A stretch of 64,000 nt of DNA from an uncultured Vibrio sp. (lineage in GTDB: Bacteria; Pseudomonadota; Gammaproteobacteria; Enterobacterales; Vibrionaceae). The stretch covers positions 806,001 to 870,000 of the forward strand of contig NZ_OY776223.1 in the NCBI RefSeq assembly GCF_963675395.1, in the 5' to 3' direction. Position 1 is the stretch's first letter. Every line of letters begins with the position of its first letter. The translations under genes and the position numbers were made by a program. The notes beneath the pieces are model-generated. The model had not been told where the DNA came from. It made no database searches and worked only from the letters and a program-made list of their open reading frames with translations. Positions 48,726 through 59,190 of this stretch are shown here, in pieces.

Positions 48726-48923
48726 TAACAAAAGGTGAACGAGAACTGCTGTTCGAAAGGACGCATTAATCAGATAGGAATAAGTGGGGGTAGTTATAGG
48801 GGAGCGACACAAGCACATTTGCATCAGGCAGGTTTCGCTAATGACATCACTACCGAAACCCTTGTTCTTGGTACTATGCTTTTGGTGGAGTCAGTGCTTC
48901 ACCATTGGTTTGGATGACGTTTT
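48726..48923. other. Gene-free stretch between the guanidine operon promoter and the GH1 remnant
   Basis: A 60-codon frame on the plus strand starts at 48735 but resembles nothing I know. On the minus strand the sequence continues from the GH1 remnant without recognisable GH1 motifs. I see no gene here. Confidence 0.4.
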
Positions 48924-48978
48924 GGTACCAGTAAACGGTTCATGTAAAGTGGCATTGATTTCATTGAATGTCAGCCAG
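48924..48978 (-). pseudogene. GH1 6-phospho-beta-glucosidase remnant, downstream piece
   Basis: On the minus strand this encodes, in frame with the piece on the far side of the IS, WLTFNEINATLHEPFTGT. TFNE carries the GH1 acid/base Glu. The likeness stops after the last Thr and the frame ends at 48891. See the other piece at 50957-51062. Confidence 0.75.
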
Positions 48979-49049
48979 TGTCAACGCCAGTTTAAAATTG
49001 ACCCACTTATCGGCGTTATCGCCGAAGTAAAACTGACCCACCCACGTAA

Positions 49050-50860
<1,811 letters not shown>

Positions 50861-50956
50861 AATCCGCCGCTTTGTCCATTTACGAACGGATAGTTTGCCT
50901 CAGGTGGGTCAATTTTAAATCGGCGTTAGTGGGTCATTTTGACATCGGCGCTGACA

Positions 50957-51062
50957 CCAGTACTTGACTCTGTAAAATACCGCGGTAGCTTAACGTTCAA
51001 AGAACTCAATGATGGCTCTGCTTGTCCAGCCATAATATGCTTCAGCTAAATGTAACAAAATC
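50957..51062 (-). pseudogene. GH1 6-phospho-beta-glucosidase remnant, upstream piece
   Basis: Minus-strand frame reads LLHLAEAYYGWTSRAIIEFF-ER, then a TAA in place of Tyr, then ATAVFYRVKY into the IS. It matches the GH1 segment HLxxxYGxWxxRxxxxFFxRYAxxxFxxxVKYWLTFNEIN. Only about 55 residues survive, so the gene was decayed before the IS landed. Its 5' part overlaps the ompG operator. Confidence 0.75.
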
Positions 51063-51095
51063 TATTTGTTACATCACAAACGCTGTATTTACAAT
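51050..51095 (+). promoter_or_regulatory. Operator and promoter of the OmpG-like porin gene
   Basis: A perfect palindrome with arms ATGTAACAAA (51050-51059) and TTTGTTACAT (51065-51074) and a 5-base centre, extended by CACAA. A -35 TTGTTA (51066-51071) and -10 TACAAT (51090-51095), 18 bases apart, overlap it, so a bound repressor would block polymerase. Two copies of this element lie at 56616-56748. Confidence 0.7.
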
Positions 51096-51236
51096 CGAGT
51101 GTTACTGATTAACAAATCAATTTTAGTTCACCTAAATTGCCTTACTTCTACGTTTTTGTAACCTTATTCAAAGCCTAGCGGGCTTCATCAGATAATTAGA
51201 TATCGTAATACCCTTATATTTGCGTAGAGATATAAT

Positions 51237-52148
51237 ATGAAACAGAAACTTCTTGTTACATCAATTGTCGCTGCAACACTGTTAGCAGCTTCACCTTCTT
51301 CATTTGCCACTTTGAGCGGTAATATTGATTTCAGGAATGAAACTGAGATAACTCGTTTTGATAATCCAGCACAAAAAGACCGTGGTTATCAAAAATGGGA
51401 AGTTGCAGGCTTCTTTCAGGACCAATATAAGCATCCGAGCTGGTTTGGTGGATTTTATTTAATGCGAGAAGACGGCTTCGAGGGTCGTTGGGGAAATCAA
51501 AAATATAAAGCAGGAAACAGTGTCAGTGAGCTGTACTTAGGTAAGGTTAACGATACGTCATGGGGTAACTGGGGGGCTGAAGTCATGGCAGGGCATGAAT
51601 CTGCACCTGATGCTTACAAAGTAAGACCGAAGCTATTTGGTTGGTACCCAATTACCGAGCAATTACATTTATCAGGTTACGCTATGTATGTTCTCCAAGA
51701 TACTCGACTAAAAGAAGACGAGAAAGAAGAACAAATGATGACTGAGTTCGAGATTGAACCTAAGCTCGAATATCGTGTGAGCGAAGAGTTTGGCGTGAAC
51801 TTTAAAATATTTTGGCGTGATCGAAATCAAGATATGCCAAAAGAGTGGAATGCTGACCGCAACGAACAAGAGTTTGCCTTAAAGCCTGGAATTTATTTTA
51901 ACCGAGGTAAGCTAAAAACGACACTATGGGGTGAGCTTGGTAACTTTGAATTGAAGACGCCTAGTGAAACGATGAAAGCATATGACTACTGGCGTATTGG
52001 CTCAACAGCAGACTACCCAATTTTAAACGATGTCGTATTTACAAGTGAATTAGGTTATCAATCAAATTATAACCCTGAAGGTCCCTGGGACATGACTTCT
52101 GAAGCATATCAATTATTCTTTAAACTAGGCTTTAGATACCTATTCTAA
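51237..52148 (+). CDS. OmpG-family monomeric outer-membrane porin
   Basis: A 303-residue beta-barrel protein. The signal peptide is MKQKLLVTSIVAATLLAASPSSFA. Mature strands alternate (SGNIDFRNETEITRF, PSWFGGFYLMREDG, ELYLGKVNDTSWGNWGAEVMAG) and it ends in LFFKLGFRYLF, an aromatic C-terminal beta-signal for BAM assembly. It resembles OmpG, a 14-strand porin that passes oligosaccharides. The fructan-locus operator in front suggests it admits fructo-oligosaccharides. Confidence 0.8.
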   Translation: MKQKLLVTSIVAATLLAASPSSFATLSGNIDFRNETEITRFDNPAQKDRGYQKWEVAGFFQDQYKHPSWFGGFYLMREDGFEGRWGNQKYKAGNSVSELYLGKVNDTSWGNWGAEVMAGHESAPDAYKVRPKLFGWYPITEQLHLSGYAMYVLQDTRLKEDEKEEQMMTEFEIEPKLEYRVSEEFGVNFKIFWRDRNQDMPKEWNADRNEQEFALKPGIYFNRGKLKTTLWGELGNFELKTPSETMKAYDYWRIGSTADYPILNDVVFTSELGYQSNYNPEGPWDMTSEAYQLFFKLGFRYLF

Positions 52149-52422
52149 ATAGATAAATGAAATAAAAACTGAATACTAGATAGATAATATATACAATCGC
52201 GTTGCCTTTTCCATATAGTTGAACATATACGTTAACTGCTAACCAAAATTGAATAATATCACTTAGACCTCTAGAGTGATATTAGTAATGATCGCGATTT
52301 AACTAAGATTATAACAATCACGTTATTATAGACAATAATACTTAATATATTATTGACAGTGAAATCAATTAATATAAGTATATTAAAAAAGAATATGCAT
52401 TTAAAATATTAGGATTAGAGAT

Positions 52423-52773
52423 ATGAAAAAATCATTTACAATAATAGGTTTATTAATTTTAACCGGATGTTCTTCAGTAATATCATCTAGCGACCTTTAT
52501 GATTTTGGTGAAGAACAAGCAATGTCTGGTGCGGTTAAACTAGACCGAATTGACGTAAAAAAACGCACTTTACGTCAATCAGTTACCGAAGAAGACTATA
52601 AGCTTTATTTAGATGGATATACCAATGCTCTATCTGAGTTTTGCACTAATGAAAATGCGAAAAGGTTTGGTTTAGCGGGTAAAACTTACAACGGCACCTG
52701 TGACGATATTAATCCACAATTTAAACCAATTTATGCAGAAGCTTATGAATTTAGGGCGTTTGTTGAGCAATAG
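52423..52773 (+). CDS. Small lipoprotein
   Basis: A 116-residue protein with signal MKKSFTIIGLLILTGC and lipobox LTGC (Cys16). The mature part is charged (SDLYDFGEEQAMSGAVKLDR...CTNENAKRFGLAGKTYNGTC), has a Cys pair and a Gly-rich turn, and resembles DUF2799-type lipoproteins of unknown function. It stands alone after a 274-base AT-rich gap (52149-52422) with no clear signals. AGGATTAG lies near its start. It may be a passenger of the locus. Confidence 0.6.
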   Translation: MKKSFTIIGLLILTGCSSVISSSDLYDFGEEQAMSGAVKLDRIDVKKRTLRQSVTEEDYKLYLDGYTNALSEFCTNENAKRFGLAGKTYNGTCDDINPQFKPIYAEAYEFRAFVEQ

Positions 52774-53354
52774 CACTGGAATATTGATAATGTATTTTCA
52801 CGCCCATTAAAATGAAAATATAGTTTTATCGTTCTTGGCAGTCTTAATCTGGGTCAACAAATTGACCCAGATTCATATCTAAACTAGTCACTTTCCACTC
52901 ACTAAACATTCCGCTTCATTTCAACTATTCACCTGTTAACCATCTTCATCTCTGCTCTCCAATTCGTGAATATCACATCTATCCAGTCTGGCAGTTTGAT
53001 TGCCCAACTTCTAGCAGATATTGGCTACTGCTAGACACCAATAAGTGACAAACAAGAAGGAATGTTTTTAACAAAAATGGACGACCAAAATGCTGGTACA
53101 AGTAAGTCAGTCAACTGAAGTGTATGCCAACTAGGAAATAATGACTTTAGAGAGTTGATATAAGAAATCGGTTCTTGTGACACACAACTCTTTCACAATA
53201 CCCAATTCAACTTAGTACTGGCCTCCTCTCTACAAATTATGCGTAGAGAGGAGGATTCCCAGCACAACTTAGCAAAGCTCATATAGTTACAGCATCATGA
53301 TGACGCAATGCGTTCGTTCGGTTCAAAAGTCTTACCAAATTGCAAAGGAACACA
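52774..53354. other. Gene-free region with two inverted repeats
   Basis: No recognisable gene. AATCTGGGTCAA / TTGACCCAGATT form a hairpin at 52846-52872 without a T run. CCTCCTCTCTAC / GTAGAGAGGAGG, with a 9-base loop, lie at 53222-53254. A 30-codon open stretch reading LTIFISALQFVNITSIQSG near 52935-53030 might be a gene relic. Confidence 0.5.
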
Positions 53355-53389
53355 AAAAAAGAAAGGAAGGTTTCCCATCCTTTCTTTTA
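53355..53389 (-). terminator. Terminator after the exported GH32-like operon
   Basis: On the minus strand AAAGAAAGGA pairs with TCCTTTCTTT and is followed by seven T; it lies about 30 bases past the stop at 53421. Confidence 0.85.
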
Positions 53390-53420
53390 AGATAAATGGC
53401 TCTTGTAGAGAACTACGTTT

Positions 53421-54938
53421 TTAATGACTGTAGAGAGCGACATCTTTAAGAACAATGTCACTGTTGTATGAGAAGATACCCCATGCTTGCCCTGCACTTG
53501 AAGGCAATCTTGCTGTAAAAGCAATTTTATCATCGACATACAAGGTCATAATATCATTTTCGAAGTAAAGAGAAACTTGGTATTCACCGTCAGGAAATGC
53601 AAAATCCACACTACCGAGAATTCTCGGTACATTTAAGTTATTAATAAATAAATTAATTTTATTAGTAACATGGTTGAGTTCTAGCTTGGTATTGCCTTGA
53701 GCAGGATTATTATTATCCAACGAGAATATAAAACCAAAGTGGTCAGTGTTGTATCTAGGATTCACTGAGAGTGTTAGTCTTGATGTTGCTTCTGAAACTG
53801 GAGAAAAGGTAATCGTTTCATAACCATTCCCATTAAAATATAACTCGCCAGAAATATATGACACACCAGAAGATACTTTTAAGGACTCGAGACTTGCTGG
53901 CTTGTTCACAAGCGCTTTATATTCAGCAGGTGCTTTGCTGAATAACTCTCCTGATTCACTCTGGTAGACTTCATGGGTCACCAAATTGCCAGCCCAATCG
54001 TAATTGCCACTGTCATTATTAAACTGTTTGGTGCCAACCCAACCTGAGACAATGTGCTTGTCTGCAAATTTTTCAATACGGGCAGCGTATTGGCCTGGTC
54101 CATCAAAAAGGTGCTGAGTAGGTTTAACCCATTCTGTCGTAGCATTACTATGCCCTAGATTATCGGTATAAACGTAATACAACGTACGTTCATTACCATC
54201 ACCTTGTCTAGAAAAAGATAAGTACCAATAGTCCCCAAATTTTATTAATGTCGGGCATTCCATGTTCCAATCTATGTCATCAGCAGTATACAACGTTGTT
54301 TTGTTACCCCAGCTAATTAAATCTTCGGATGTGTATTTCGCTAAGATGGGTTTGTTTGTCTCTAAATCTCGCGTAGTCACTATCATCCAGTATTCATTTA
54401 ACTCCGCCATGAACAACACATACGGGTCTCTGAAATCATTATGACCACCATAAAACCCATGCTCAGGATGTTTCGTCCAATTGATTTTGTCTGTTGAGGT
54501 TGCATGTTGGATAATCTCATGATAGGGCAACTGACTACTTCTACCGTTCCAACCAGTATAGTAGGCATGATACAGGCCATCGGAGTCTCGGATGATACTG
54601 CCTGTCCCCAATGCTAAATCCGGTGATGCATTGTCATTTACAAAAGGGATCACCGTGCCTTCAAACTGCCATGTTGTCAGATCGGTCGTTGTCATTAAAT
54701 TATATGGATGGAACCCAACCTGACCATCTCGGCCATCATATAAGTAAAACATATTCATTGTACCTGATTCCCAAAAAGGCATTGGATCTCCAACATATCC
54801 AAGTGGTGGCTTAGGATAGATGCCGACATAGCTAGAAGTTTGAGGTTGTGTAACTAATGTATTTGTTTGTTCCGCTTCAGTACTGCAACCAAAAGCGAAT
54901 AAAGTACCGCATAGTAAGCTAATCATTTTTATATTCAT
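53421..54938 (-). CDS. Exported GH32-like glycosidase (lipoprotein)
   Basis: A 505-residue lipoprotein: signal MNIKMISLLCGTLFAFGC with Cys18. The five-bladed propeller (about 40-340) has the three acidic motifs of clan GH-J: GDPMPF near 54 in place of WxNDPNG, FRDPYV near 170, and ECPTLIKFGDYWYLSFS near 225. A beta-sandwich follows from about 360 (TLSVNPRYNTDHFGFIFSL...). It is expected to cut beta-fructans outside the cell. It is second in an operon with its paralogue; the gap between them is 69 bases. Confidence 0.75.
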   Translation of the reverse strand: MNIKMISLLCGTLFAFGCSTEAEQTNTLVTQPQTSSYVGIYPKPPLGYVGDPMPFWESGTMNMFYLYDGRDGQVGFHPYNLMTTTDLTTWQFEGTVIPFVNDNASPDLALGTGSIIRDSDGLYHAYYTGWNGRSSQLPYHEIIQHATSTDKINWTKHPEHGFYGGHNDFRDPYVLFMAELNEYWMIVTTRDLETNKPILAKYTSEDLISWGNKTTLYTADDIDWNMECPTLIKFGDYWYLSFSRQGDGNERTLYYVYTDNLGHSNATTEWVKPTQHLFDGPGQYAARIEKFADKHIVSGWVGTKQFNNDSGNYDWAGNLVTHEVYQSESGELFSKAPAEYKALVNKPASLESLKVSSGVSYISGELYFNGNGYETITFSPVSEATSRLTLSVNPRYNTDHFGFIFSLDNNNPAQGNTKLELNHVTNKINLFINNLNVPRILGSVDFAFPDGEYQVSLYFENDIMTLYVDDKIAFTARLPSSAGQAWGIFSYNSDIVLKDVALYSH

Positions 54939-55007
54939 GTAGTGTTCCTTGGATTATTCAGCGAGTAAAATAGAAAAGTTTAAATCGATGCTCTTTATGT
55001 TCATCAA

Positions 55008-56471
55008 TTATTTGGACGATATGATCAGCTCATTAAAATCAACATTAGATCCATTAGAGAAGATGCCCCACGTACGCCCCTGCATTCGGTACATTCTTGT
55101 GCTCAAAGCGATTTCATCATCGATGTACATGACTAAGACACTATCGTCGATATAGATAGTGAATTTCGTATCGCTTTTTATCTTATGATTAACCGTTATC
55201 TGAGGCTCAAAATCTTCAAGACGATCTAGAGGCACATTGTAGAAAAAGACCTTATCCTTAGATTTATCGAATACTATATTTAATCTGCCTCTGTCTCTGA
55301 TAACGTTAAATGTGATTCCAAATTGACCGTTGAGCCAGCCAGAAGTCGACATCGTGCCATCAATTTTGGTAAGACCATCTATTTTTCCAAATGACGTTAC
55401 TTCATAACCTTCCTTGTTAAATTTTAAAGGATCAGTTCCGATGTTCGTTGTGGAAGATACCTCAGGGACTGATGAAGACGTAAAATATTGCTCCACTTGC
55501 TGGGGAGCATGGGTGTATAACTGTCCATCATTTTCCTGCCTGAGCTGATGTATGACAAGATTTCCAGCCCAAGCAAAATCTCCGTTGTCCTGATAAAGTT
55601 GCTTCGATGGTGTCCAGCCTGCCACATAGAGATTCCCGCCCATTTCAGCCAGTTTACCGGCATAAAAACCTCGTCCGTCTACGGCCGGTATCAGCGGTTT
55701 TTTGAAAGGTCCATTAGGTGTTTTACTGATGCGGTACTGAGTTACTCGTGCTGGCCACTGGTCAGAAAAAGCAAGATACCAAAAGTCACCGTACTTCACT
55801 AAAGTGGGACATTCTAAGTTGGTGTCCTTTGCAACCGTATCGTTTTCAAACAGTACCCCCTCGTCCTTCCAGGTCACGAGGTCTTCTGAAGTTAGCTTTG
55901 CAACCACACCCTTTCCCCGCACTCTCGCGGTCACTAACATCCAATACTTTTGTTCTTCTTCAATAAAAATTACGTGGGGATCTCTAAAGTCGTTTTTTTC
56001 GTAGCGATCAGGAGCAAAAAAAGTGTGTTTAGGATGTTTAATCCAGTTTTTCATATCTGTGCTTGTCGCATGGAGAATGGCTTCATAGGGGTCTAGGTTT
56101 TTATTATGCCCGGTATAAAACGCATGAAATGTCTCTCCAACTTTGATCACTGAGCCTGTACCAAGCGCAAGCTCTTGTGACTGTAAGCTTTCAACGTATG
56201 GAATGGCTTCGCCATGGTCCACGTAATGAGTAAAGTTCTGAGTACTGGTCCTATGCCAGGGGTGATAACCTTCAGAACCAAAGCGAGCATCATCTAGATA
56301 AAATATCTGCAACTCTCCATCGTCAGTGAATGGCATTGGGTCGCCTACCCAACTGTTTCCAAACCGTGGGTATAAACGCTCATCTAGCTTAGGTTCTTCT
56401 GTTTCAGCAAAAGCATTCAGAGAAAGACAAAACAGAGTGATACCTCTTGCAAATAGGCCAATTTTGTTCAT
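55008..56471 (-). CDS. Exported GH32-like glycosidase (paralogue)
   Basis: A 487-residue protein with Sec signal MNKIGLFARGITLFCLSLNAFA. The same layout as the neighbouring gene: SWVGDPMPFTDDGELQIFYLDD, FRDPHVIFIEEEQKYWMLVTAR and NLECPTLVKYGDFWYLAFSD, then a C-terminal beta-sandwich. The nucleophile Asp, transition-state Asp and Glu are all kept. No lipobox, so it is probably periplasmic or secreted. It probably arose by duplication, and heads the operon controlled by the palindrome at 56616-56640. Confidence 0.75.
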   Translation of the reverse strand: MNKIGLFARGITLFCLSLNAFAETEEPKLDERLYPRFGNSWVGDPMPFTDDGELQIFYLDDARFGSEGYHPWHRTSTQNFTHYVDHGEAIPYVESLQSQELALGTGSVIKVGETFHAFYTGHNKNLDPYEAILHATSTDMKNWIKHPKHTFFAPDRYEKNDFRDPHVIFIEEEQKYWMLVTARVRGKGVVAKLTSEDLVTWKDEGVLFENDTVAKDTNLECPTLVKYGDFWYLAFSDQWPARVTQYRISKTPNGPFKKPLIPAVDGRGFYAGKLAEMGGNLYVAGWTPSKQLYQDNGDFAWAGNLVIHQLRQENDGQLYTHAPQQVEQYFTSSSVPEVSSTTNIGTDPLKFNKEGYEVTSFGKIDGLTKIDGTMSTSGWLNGQFGITFNVIRDRGRLNIVFDKSKDKVFFYNVPLDRLEDFEPQITVNHKIKSDTKFTIYIDDSVLVMYIDDEIALSTRMYRMQGRTWGIFSNGSNVDFNELIISSK

Positions 56472-56615
56472 TTAGTCACCTTACGCAGAATATGGATTAA
56501 CGAGTTCCTCATAATTGGAAGACCTTTATGCTGAAAAACCGGGGAATTCGCTATCTTGGCTTTCTAACTTAATTTGAAAAGGTGATTCATAAACTGACAA
56601 GGTGAGTAAATTGTG

Positions 56616-56640
56616 ATGAAACAAACGCGTCATGTTACAT
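56616..56640 (-). promoter_or_regulatory. Operator copy 2 (exported GH32-like operon)
   Basis: ATGAAACA-N9-TGTTACAT, 25 bases, one mismatch between arms. The extension on the minus strand reads TTTGTTTCATCACAA (56611-56625), pointing to the GH32-like operon about 140 bases away. The 398-base gap 56472-56869 contains no gene. Confidence 0.6.
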
Positions 56641-56723
56641 ACATAAAAGCAACTACATTTCCGCTACCTACCAGCCATCTTGTCAAGCCCCCTTAACTTT
56701 AAAGGAGTAAAGTGAAACAAAAA

Positions 56724-56748
56724 ATGAAACAAAAACCATTTGTTTCAT
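56724..56748 (+). promoter_or_regulatory. Operator copy 3 (lacI-transporter operon)
   Basis: Perfect arms ATGAAACAAA and TTTGTTTCAT around AACCA. The extension TTTGTTTCATCACAA points to lacI, 120 bases downstream, so the regulator probably controls itself. Confidence 0.7.
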
Positions 56749-56869
56749 CACAATTTACAAGCTGTGAAGCGTTGTTACAGCCAAAATCAACTTACTTATA
56801 AACGAAAGGGCTTTTCTGTACCGAGTACAGCCATATAATCAAATCAAGTTGAGAGACAGGATTAAAATA

Positions 56870-57859
56870 ATGACTACAGTTAGGGATTTAGCTCAATATG
56901 TAGGGCTTTCGATAGCGACAGTATCACGAGCGTTAAACGAGTCCGACAAGGTTTCACCCGAAACACTCAAAATAGTTGAAAATGCAGCAAAAGAACTCAA
57001 CTACGAGAAAAAACTACCAATCAGAAAAAAAACCAATTTGTTTGGCGTCATTTTTCCTAATATTTCAAATCCATTTTTTTCCGAATTGCTTGAGGTGATT
57101 GAAAATGAAGCATTTCATCACGGACGATGCATACTGTTCTTTAATAGCCGACATAACTTAAGACAAGAAAAACTATATTTAAAAGAATGTGAAAACCACG
57201 ATGTTGATGGCGTATTTTTAGTACCTCATTGCATGGATGAGGATTATCTAAATAGTATTAAAAAGTTTAAATTTAATACCGTACTTTTAACGCGTACAAC
57301 AAGTATATTGCCCTCTGTGGCTGTAGACCATAAAGAGGGTGGTCGATTAGCTGCGAGACACTTACTTTCTATCGGCAATACCAAAATTGGTTATATAGGT
57401 CCCATAGAAGAAAATGAAGAGAAACTCACTGGTTTTACAGAAACATTAGAAGGCAAAAATGTACAGTTAGATAGAATTAATATGTTTGATACGGAAATTG
57501 ACGCAGACATTAACTCTTATGTTGGTAAGTTAATTATTGGAAAAAATAAGGTTAGTGTCAGTGCCGTTTTTTGTGTTAATGACGTTTTCGCGCAAAAAGT
57601 AATGGAAGCTTTCAATTTAAGAGGAATACGTATTCCTGAGGACGTTGTTGTGGTTGGTTTTGATAACTCTCTAACCGCGAAAGTATTAAACATCTCAAGT
57701 GTATCTCAGCCTATGAGAGAAATTGCTCATGTCGGCTTTGATGAAATGTTATTACAAATAAATAATCAAAAGAAACAAGTTAAATACATACCTCAGCTTT
57801 TATTACCTCGTTTAGTTATAAGAGGTAGTTCAATCCAAATTATAGAGGATAAGAAATAA
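56870..57859 (+). CDS. LacI-family regulator of the fructan locus
   Basis: About 329 residues. The helix-turn-helix is TTVRDLAQYVGLSIATVSRALN (residues 2-23) with hinge VSPETLKIVENAAKELNYEKK. The effector domain starts FGVIFPNISNPFFSELLEVIE and ends with VVGFDNSLTAKVLNISSVSQP. Effectors are probably fructose-containing sugars. ATG at 56870 puts the HTH at the usual place with AGGA 8 bases upstream; an earlier start at 56849 is weaker. Its stop overlaps the binding-protein start (TAATG), so regulator and transporter are co-transcribed. Confidence 0.9.
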   Translation: MTTVRDLAQYVGLSIATVSRALNESDKVSPETLKIVENAAKELNYEKKLPIRKKTNLFGVIFPNISNPFFSELLEVIENEAFHHGRCILFFNSRHNLRQEKLYLKECENHDVDGVFLVPHCMDEDYLNSIKKFKFNTVLLTRTTSILPSVAVDHKEGGRLAARHLLSIGNTKIGYIGPIEENEEKLTGFTETLEGKNVQLDRINMFDTEIDADINSYVGKLIIGKNKVSVSAVFCVNDVFAQKVMEAFNLRGIRIPEDVVVVGFDNSLTAKVLNISSVSQPMREIAHVGFDEMLLQINNQKKQVKYIPQLLLPRLVIRGSSIQIIEDKK

Positions 57860-59130
57860 TGATGAAAAAAACCTTACCTGTACTAGCTGGTTTGCTAGCA
57901 ACCAGCTTTTCCTACAATGCACTTGCAAAAGAAATCACAGCTTGGGTTATCGACGGTGATTCAGAACGCCCTTACTTTATGCAACTTGAAAAAGCGTTTA
58001 ATGAAAAATTTTCTGCAGATGACCTGAGCATAAAAATCCAACCCATTCCTGGGTACGACGACGCTATCCGTGCCGCATGGATGTCCAACGACCTCCCTGA
58101 CCTTATTATGGTCGATGGTCCAAACATGGCTAACTACATTTGGTCAGGAATGTTAAAGCCAATTGACTCGATGGTCGAAGAACAAACGCTTAAGAAAATA
58201 TTACCAGGTATTATTGCTCAAGGCACTTACGGACCTGATAAGAATATCTATATGCTGGGGCAAGGTGACTCATCTGTAGCTTTATGGGGTAATAAAAAAT
58301 ACTTAGATAAAGCTGGTATTACAATTCCTAAAACACCTTCTGAAGCATGGGGTTATAAAGAATTCACAGAGGTTCTTGAAAAACTATCTACTGTGGATGG
58401 AGTCGAGTGGCCGCTCGACTTCAAACTTAATTATGGTGGCGAATGGAACACCTATGGCTACTACCCGTTTATAAAATCTAATGGCGGTGATCTCATCGAT
58501 CAGGATACATGGGTTGCAGAAGGTACCATCAACTCAGAGAAAACCATTGACGCAATAAAGAAAATGCAAGCTTGGAATACACAAGGTTACTTAGTACCAA
58601 GCACAGCCGGAGACAATCGATTTTTTGGTGATAAAACGGCAGCGTTAGCGTGGGTAGGTAACTGGATGTGGCGTGCCCACTCAGAAGCTCTGGGTAACGA
58701 TTTAGTCATGATTCCTGCACCTAAGTTTGGTGCACAACCTTACTCACCGAATGGTGGTTGGGGGTGGGCTGTTCCATCTACTGCGACTAATGATCCGGAA
58801 ATCACTAAATTCCTAAACTTCGTGTTATCTAAAGAGCAAATTGTCGAATGGAGCAATGTTACGGGTTACATCCCGGCACGCTCAGATGCTATGGAGGATA
58901 CTCCAATGTTTGCCGAAGGAGGCATTGCTCATGTAATGGCGCTACAAGCGCAAGAGATCGCCGTTATAAGACCAGTTCACCCAGCGTATCCCGTCATTAC
59001 CAGCGAGTTTGGTAAGGCAATAAAAAATATTTTTGAAGGTGCGGATCCTAAACGTGCTTTAAATCGAGCTGCGATGGTTATTGATGATGACATCGAAGAT
59101 AACATGGGTTACCCACCATTCGATAATTAA
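57859..59130 (+). CDS. Sugar ABC transporter binding protein
   Basis: A 423-residue periplasmic binding protein (family 1). The signal peptide is MKKTLPVLAGLLATSFSYNALA. The mature part shows ITAWVIDGDSERPYFMQLEKAFNEKF, DLPDLIMVDGPNMANYIWSGMLKPID and the hinge-area AWVGNWMWRAHSE, typical of oligosaccharide-binding proteins. Two adjacent ATG codons (57859, 57862) are possible. Context suggests fructo-oligosaccharides or sucrose as ligands. Confidence 0.9.
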   Translation: MMKKTLPVLAGLLATSFSYNALAKEITAWVIDGDSERPYFMQLEKAFNEKFSADDLSIKIQPIPGYDDAIRAAWMSNDLPDLIMVDGPNMANYIWSGMLKPIDSMVEEQTLKKILPGIIAQGTYGPDKNIYMLGQGDSSVALWGNKKYLDKAGITIPKTPSEAWGYKEFTEVLEKLSTVDGVEWPLDFKLNYGGEWNTYGYYPFIKSNGGDLIDQDTWVAEGTINSEKTIDAIKKMQAWNTQGYLVPSTAGDNRFFGDKTAALAWVGNWMWRAHSEALGNDLVMIPAPKFGAQPYSPNGGWGWAVPSTATNDPEITKFLNFVLSKEQIVEWSNVTGYIPARSDAMEDTPMFAEGGIAHVMALQAQEIAVIRPVHPAYPVITSEFGKAIKNIFEGADPKRALNRAAMVIDDDIEDNMGYPPFDN

Positions 59131-59142
59131 GTGAATATTTAA

Positions 59143-59168
59143 TAGGGAGCAGGAGCTTTCTGCTCCCT
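59143..59168 (+). terminator. Hairpin between the binding-protein and permease genes
   Basis: AGGGAGCAG and CTGCTCCCT arms around GAGCTTT, no T run. It is probably a transcript stabiliser or attenuator that raises binding-protein level. Confidence 0.65.
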
Positions 59169-59190
59169 AACGACTAAAGTAGAACTTCTC

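Noticed and set aside
48735..48917. 60-codon plus-strand frame beside the IS
   Set aside because: No binding site or recognisable protein; the DNA is next to a decayed GH1 gene on the other strand.
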